NCBI GenBank assembly: GCA_032719365.1
Contig: CM064866.1
Location: 7,917,781 to 7,981,780, forward strand
Length of the DNA: 64,000 bases
Direction of reading: 5' to 3'
From: Prinsepia uniflora
Taxonomy: Eukaryota; Streptophyta; Magnoliopsida; Rosales; Rosaceae
In this document: positions 59,568 to 64,000 of the stretch, piece by piece
Position numbering within the stretch: position 1 is the first letter of the stretch
Layout of the letters: the number at the start of each line of letters is the position of its first letter
Program-made: the position numbers and the translations under genes
The notes under the pieces: model-generated
What the model saw: only the letters and a program-made list of their open reading frames with translations
The model's database searches: none
Told to the model about the DNA's origin: nothing

Positions 59568-62500
59568 TGTAACGACCCGTCCCAAATTCCTAGATTAGAT
59601 TAGTGACTAATCACGATTAGTGTGGTTAATCGGTGATTAGTAGGGCGAAATCAGACGAACGATGCGAAATGACCGTTTTGCCCCTAGTTGTGGCAAAACG
59701 TTGACTTTTCAATCGGGCGGTCAAATGGACTTTGACCGATGACCGTGACGTAGTTCGTGACGTCACGAGTTCATAGACAGGTGGCACGTTCAATTCCGAC
59801 GTTCGAGGAAGAAGTTATGACGTTCGGAAGGTTAAGGGCATTTTGGTAATTTTGGATAAAAGGGGTCAAATGTTGACTTTTTGACCGGGAGGTCCGATGG
59901 CCGAGGGCCGAAGACCGTTACGTAGATAAGGACGATACGAATCCGTAGACAGGCGGCACGTCGAATTCGGACGTTCGACGGCGAAGTTACGGTTCACGGA
60001 AGTTCCCAGTTACTATTCATAATGGCACGTTTTACGAGACAAAAGTGCAGTTTTGTCTCTAGTGGGCCCAGATATTTGTCCTGATGCCCAATGGATGAGT
60101 GACAAGTGTCACCCATCCAATGGACATCATTTCTCCTTCATGCATCTCACCTGCCTCTTCATCGATCATTCTTCATTTTCAAACCATTTTCCCGATCCCA
60201 TTCCTCTCATCTGTGCGACCCAAACATCCAACCCTCACCCTATGATCATGACAGAGAGACCAGAGGGGGAGAGGAGGACCGGTGAAGCGTGGTGGCCGGC
60301 CAGGACGAAGCCACCGTGCGCGGTGGAGACCCAAACCCGAACGGTTACCCGGTTAGGCCCAAATCTCCCATTTTGTCGATTTTTACATTATGGATAGTTT
60401 TAGTTGATTAGGGAATGTTTGTTAGATTGTTTAGGGTGTATAGAGATGGTTTTGAACGGGGGTTGACGGCTGTGAAGCCTGGGGACGAAATCGGAAAACA
60501 GGGCCGTGGGGGGTTAATTTTTAGGGATCGATTTAGGGGGTTTTAGGTTGTTTTGTTAATTGGGTTAGATAGGAAACTTGAAAATAGAAATTTAGAAATT
60601 GGAATGGAAGAAATCGGACCGAAAATGAGGGAGAAGGAGGCCTGGACCGGTTACGCCGGTCCAGTTGCAGGGGTCGGACCGGACCGGTCGGTTCGGACCG
60701 GTCTGATCGAGGTAGGAGAAGCACTATTCACAGGCGCGTGGCTCCCACGCGCAGCCACTTCAGGCGGCGCGTGAGGGCGCGTGGCAGGGAATCTGGGGAA
60801 GGTTCCAACATGTGAAATCTTCTATTCGATGTAACGAACATTTTGGGACTGGTTTCGTGTCGATCGGACATCGTCTCGATATGTTTCGGGGCATCGGAAG
60901 GTTTAGGTTCGGTTTTAAAAATAGTTAAAAATACGGGAAAATTACGGGGCTTTAGTGGGAGGTTAATTAAGTAGTTAGTAACCTTCTATTACGATTTGGA
61001 CAGGTTTGGGAGTCCCGGTGACAGTGATCGGCTCGGGGAGCCGTATGGCACGCAAATCGAGGCGGCAGCTCGGACGGTCTGTGAGTGGACCTTGTTTTCT
61101 AAATTGGTGCATGCATAAATGTTTATTATATGTTTTATTACTTGTTTGATGATGCCATGGGTGCATTTGTATGTGGTTACGTATAAGCACGTATTTCTAG
61201 GTTTCGGCCTTATACGGTGCTTATACGGGTCTGTATTTCTTTATTGATTTAAATGATTTGATTTTGGATTTCTAAATGGATAAACTCGGGTATGAGACCC
61301 ATTTGGTTTTGTCTCGGGCATATGACACTATTTACGACCTTCGGGTCTAAATCGTGGTCGCGACGGGTGCTATGTGCACGGCGATCGACGATACGACGCT
61401 CGCCTCCGGATTTGGATGTGTTCCTTCCGGAGAGGTCACGATGCACGATTCGTTGTCGGGCAGCCTGGGGAGGCTCGACTACGGAGTGCTGACGGTTCAG
61501 GATAGCGATCGGTGATGAGTGCACCATGATCTTGCGATGGTCGCGTCGGTTGATTCGTTCACGGCGACATACCAGGATTGAGGGCGGTCCTGGATGGATG
61601 GTTGCACGCATCACTATGATCGGAGTCGTGACTGACCCTTGGATATCGGGCACGGTGCCCAGTTGATTCATATGTTCGGGCACGAGACCCAGTTGTTTTA
61701 CACTGATGATTTTGGGTCAGGGACCCTAGATGGATTTCCAAGTTCATGACGGTTTGTGGGAACCGGCATGAACTTTTGTCAGGTCATTCTGGTTCTTGAC
61801 GGTTTATGGGGACCGGCATGAACCCTGGTTATGTTATTACGGTACATGACGGTTTATGGGAACCGGCATGTTACCTGATTATGGATATTATGGATCATGA
61901 CGGTTCAGGGGAACCGGTCATGAATGTTTATGTTATGTATATATATATGTTCGTCTACCTTCCTTTACTTCTATTATCTCCTCCGGGGAGGGTCGTTGGC
62001 CTGGGTGGACCCCGGAGTAGTCACGGAGCACCGACTGAGTGGAGTCACCCCCCAGTTGGGTTCCTTACTCTCAGGAAGGCTATGGTTACTATTACCTCGG
62101 GTAGGGTCAGTGGTCTGCGGACATTGATCTTGACTTTGAGATGACTCGGATTGAGACTCGGGTAGCACGCGCGTAGCTTTGTATACCGTGACAGGATTGG
62201 TTGTGTGACTTATATATATGTATGTGATGTATATATGATATATGATATGTGGTGTGTACAGGTGTGCACAGGATTTGAGCAGTGGCTCGTGTACTTGGTT
62301 TCTTTATGGTTTGGGGCCGAGTCCTTTATGGATTTGGGCAGTGGCCCGTATGGTCGTTTTCATTGTGGTCCTTTCGACCTTGGTTTATATCTGCTTTGAG
62401 CTTAGTTCCCACGTATGATTTCTTTGGTTAAATGGTTTTCCAATGCATGCATGCTTTTTAGTGGAGGGTACAAATGTCTTCTTATTAAATGTTTTTATAA

Positions 62501-62728
62501 ACTCTTGTTTTGTCCACTCACAGTTTTTAATGTTTTGACTGCCCTTCAGGTTGACAACGGATGTGGACTGTAGCAGAGACCGAGATATCCATGCCTCCTC
62601 CGGATCCTGGCGTACTCTGACAGCCCGGGAGGGCAAAGGTCGGAAATATCCCTTGTCTGACACTTCGTGTCAGACGGGAGCAGGGTCATCCCGCACTAAT
62701 CCCGTGGGGATTGTGATGGGTCCTGTCA
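59568..62728 (+). mobile_element. solo LTR with TGTAACGACCC start, TSD CTACC
   Basis: 3161 bp from TGTAACGACCCGTCCC to GGGTCCTGTCA, flanked by the perfect 5-bp duplication CTACC (59563-59567 and 62729-62733). Removing it restores the sequence CGCTACCAACACC seen uninterrupted at 45630. It shares start, end and a GCGCGTGG module (60735-60785) with family A but lacks the GAGTTTAAAGACTC array. It carries instead a 50-bp tandem repeat. Confidence 0.95.
61745..61923. repeat. 50-bp tandem repeat x 3.6 in the solo LTR
   Basis: Units start at 61745, 61795, 61845 and 61896. Each opens with CATGACGGTTTATGGG (or a close variant) and AACCGGCATGAAC, and the second half is less conserved. Confidence 0.9.
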
Positions 62729-62857
62729 CTACCAACACCATTATCACTACCTTTGCCACTTCGACAATCATCAATATTAAGCTTAATCCAACCAGGAGGG
62801 GAAATTGCTATCGAATAATAATGTCTTCATTTTTCACTCTTCTAGTATTCAATCTTT
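62729..62857. repeat. local duplication copy 3, right part
   Basis: Continues copy 3 after the solo LTR, matching 45634-45760. It ends abruptly at TTCAATCTT, where the 385-bp direct repeat begins. Confidence 0.8.
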
Positions 62858-63239
62858 AGTATTTTTACCTCACTTTCATTATAATATAAACCAGATTTTT
62901 TAAAGAAGAGATTAACACTTGGGATATACCATCCAATGTGTTCCATGACTGCATAAGTGTTGAATTCATCTTTGTGTCTTAGCTTGATAATATTACCCCG
63001 ACTTGAGAGAATCTGCATATCTAACTACTGACTTACTAAAATAACAAGCTCCTAACTTGAACATCATTGAAATCACATGAACCTGGATTAAATTAGAAAT
63101 AAAATTATTAAAGCCCCATCAAGAAAAAGGTATAAAAAAGAACATCGCAAGATATTTGTCTGATTGCCTCACAATTGTTTGATTACAAGAAAGATTCTTA
63201 GATCGCAAACAGAACTCATTTATAACTGTCTAGTAAGAG
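62858..63239. repeat. 385-bp direct repeat, right copy
   Basis: Second copy of 55091-55478. The pair brackets the whole third duplication copy and its LTR insertions. Confidence 0.85.
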
Positions 63240-63690
63240 GTTATATTAGTGGCACACCTATTTGAAGACAACTAAAGCCTATTTGCTTTCTTGTCAGCCC
63301 ATCTAGGCATAGACCGTGGCATGAATAGCTCTTCAATCCATGTTTTCAACCCATCCAACAATCCACACTACCTCTCACAAAAGAGACCCACACAAAGTCC
63401 ACTCCTTCACTCTATAGTCTGGTTCTACGTGGAGGTCCATCGAATGTAGCTCCAGACACGCTATCATGACACCCACATTTGGGCAAAAACATATATATAT
63501 ATATATATATATATCTTGTGTTTACCATCTTATAACTTTTTAAAAATGCTACATCCCCTTCCATAAAAAATTCCAGTTAAGTGACAATGTGAACAAAATT
63601 TCAGTTATATATTCAAAATATGTTGAAGAATTTAATGAAATTTTGTTTAAGATGCAAATGATCAAGTGCTATTTTTTTTCAAGAGACATA
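63240..63690. other. non-coding spacer with (AT)n
   Basis: No gene recognised. An (AT)n tract lies at about 63490-63514. There is no clear repeat partner in the window. Confidence 0.4.
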
Positions 63691-64000
63691 CACCAACAAA
63701 TTTCCCTTTAGACAAGGGAAAAAAATCTGTTGTCTATTCCCACATTATACCATTGTATTACTTGCTGTTGTCTAAATGAGGGGTCTTTAGACAACGAATT
63801 TTCTTCGTTATCTAAACTACCTTTAGACAACAATTTTTAATTAATATTGTTGTCTAAAATCTCTTTACACAACGATTTTTATTTAATACTGTTGTATATA
63901 GTATCTTTACATAACGATTTATAAAAAGTACCGTTGTTTAAAGTACCTTTACACAACGGTTTATACTAAAATATCATTGCTAGTATATACTATTCTTTGT
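63691..64000. mobile_element. subterminal repeat cluster of a DNA transposon (runs off window)
   Basis: At least eight copies of TTTAGACAACG or TTTACACAACG, some as the inverse TTGTTGTCTAAA, occur between 63705 and 63960. Dense short direct and inverted repeats of this kind are typical of subterminal regions of CACTA and related elements. The terminus and interior would lie beyond the window. Confidence 0.5.

Overview
This is nuclear DNA from a flowering plant, most likely a eudicot with a large repeat-rich genome. The evidence is plant-type LTR retrotransposons (Ty3/gypsy Tat and chromovirus lineages), CACTA (En/Spm) transposons with CACTACAAGAAAA ends, small inverted-repeat elements, and one intron-containing SWEET sugar-transporter gene with AT-rich introns. 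The species cannot be named from the sequence. There is no bacterial-style operon, rRNA, tRNA or CRISPR array.

Layout. 0-1.3 kb: short tandem repeats and a Harbinger-like element. 1.45-5.0 kb: a minimal LTR retrotransposon (- strand) whose left LTR carries an (AC)51 tract. 5.0-9.0 kb: an LTR fragment, then CACTA-like DNA holding about 3.9 copies of a 345-bp satellite. 9.0-20.98 kb: a minus-strand gypsy element of family A (LTR start TGTAACGACCCGTCC, end GTCCTGACA) that keeps only a broken gag. A solo LTR of the same family is nested in the gag with a perfect target-site duplication, and a further truncated family-A LTR abuts it. 20.98-43.4 kb: a Tat-lineage element with gag, protease, RT, RNase H, a second archaeal-type RNase H and integrase, all damaged. 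A family-A solo LTR is nested between gag and protease. An antisense, eight-exon plant mobile domain (PMD) gene lies between integrase and the right LTR. A near-identical 4.6-kb block (half of this antisense gene plus LTR) also lies at the left end, which looks like the product of recombination between tandem copies.

43.4-51.0 kb: two copies of a local duplication. One is interrupted by a decayed CACTA element (45.83-50.51 kb) with TNP2-like and Ptta/En/Spm-like remnants. 51.8-53.6 kb: the only apparently intact host gene, a six-exon, 255-aa clade-IV-like SWEET transporter with an inverted-repeat element in its promoter region. 55.1-63.2 kb: a third copy of the duplication, split by two more LTR insertions, one of them nested, and flanked by a 385-bp direct repeat. 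63.2-64.0 kb: probably the edge of another DNA transposon.

The main candidate for an unusual system is the antisense PMD gene carried by the Tat element. Its splice phases agree across eight exons, it has its own TATA box divergent from the LTR promoter, and it ends in a coiled-coil exon. The retroelement's own genes carry at least six nonsense mutations and two frame breaks, yet the paired blocks differ at only about 0.65% of sites. All element boundaries, identity estimates and exon models here were read by eye, without alignment software.
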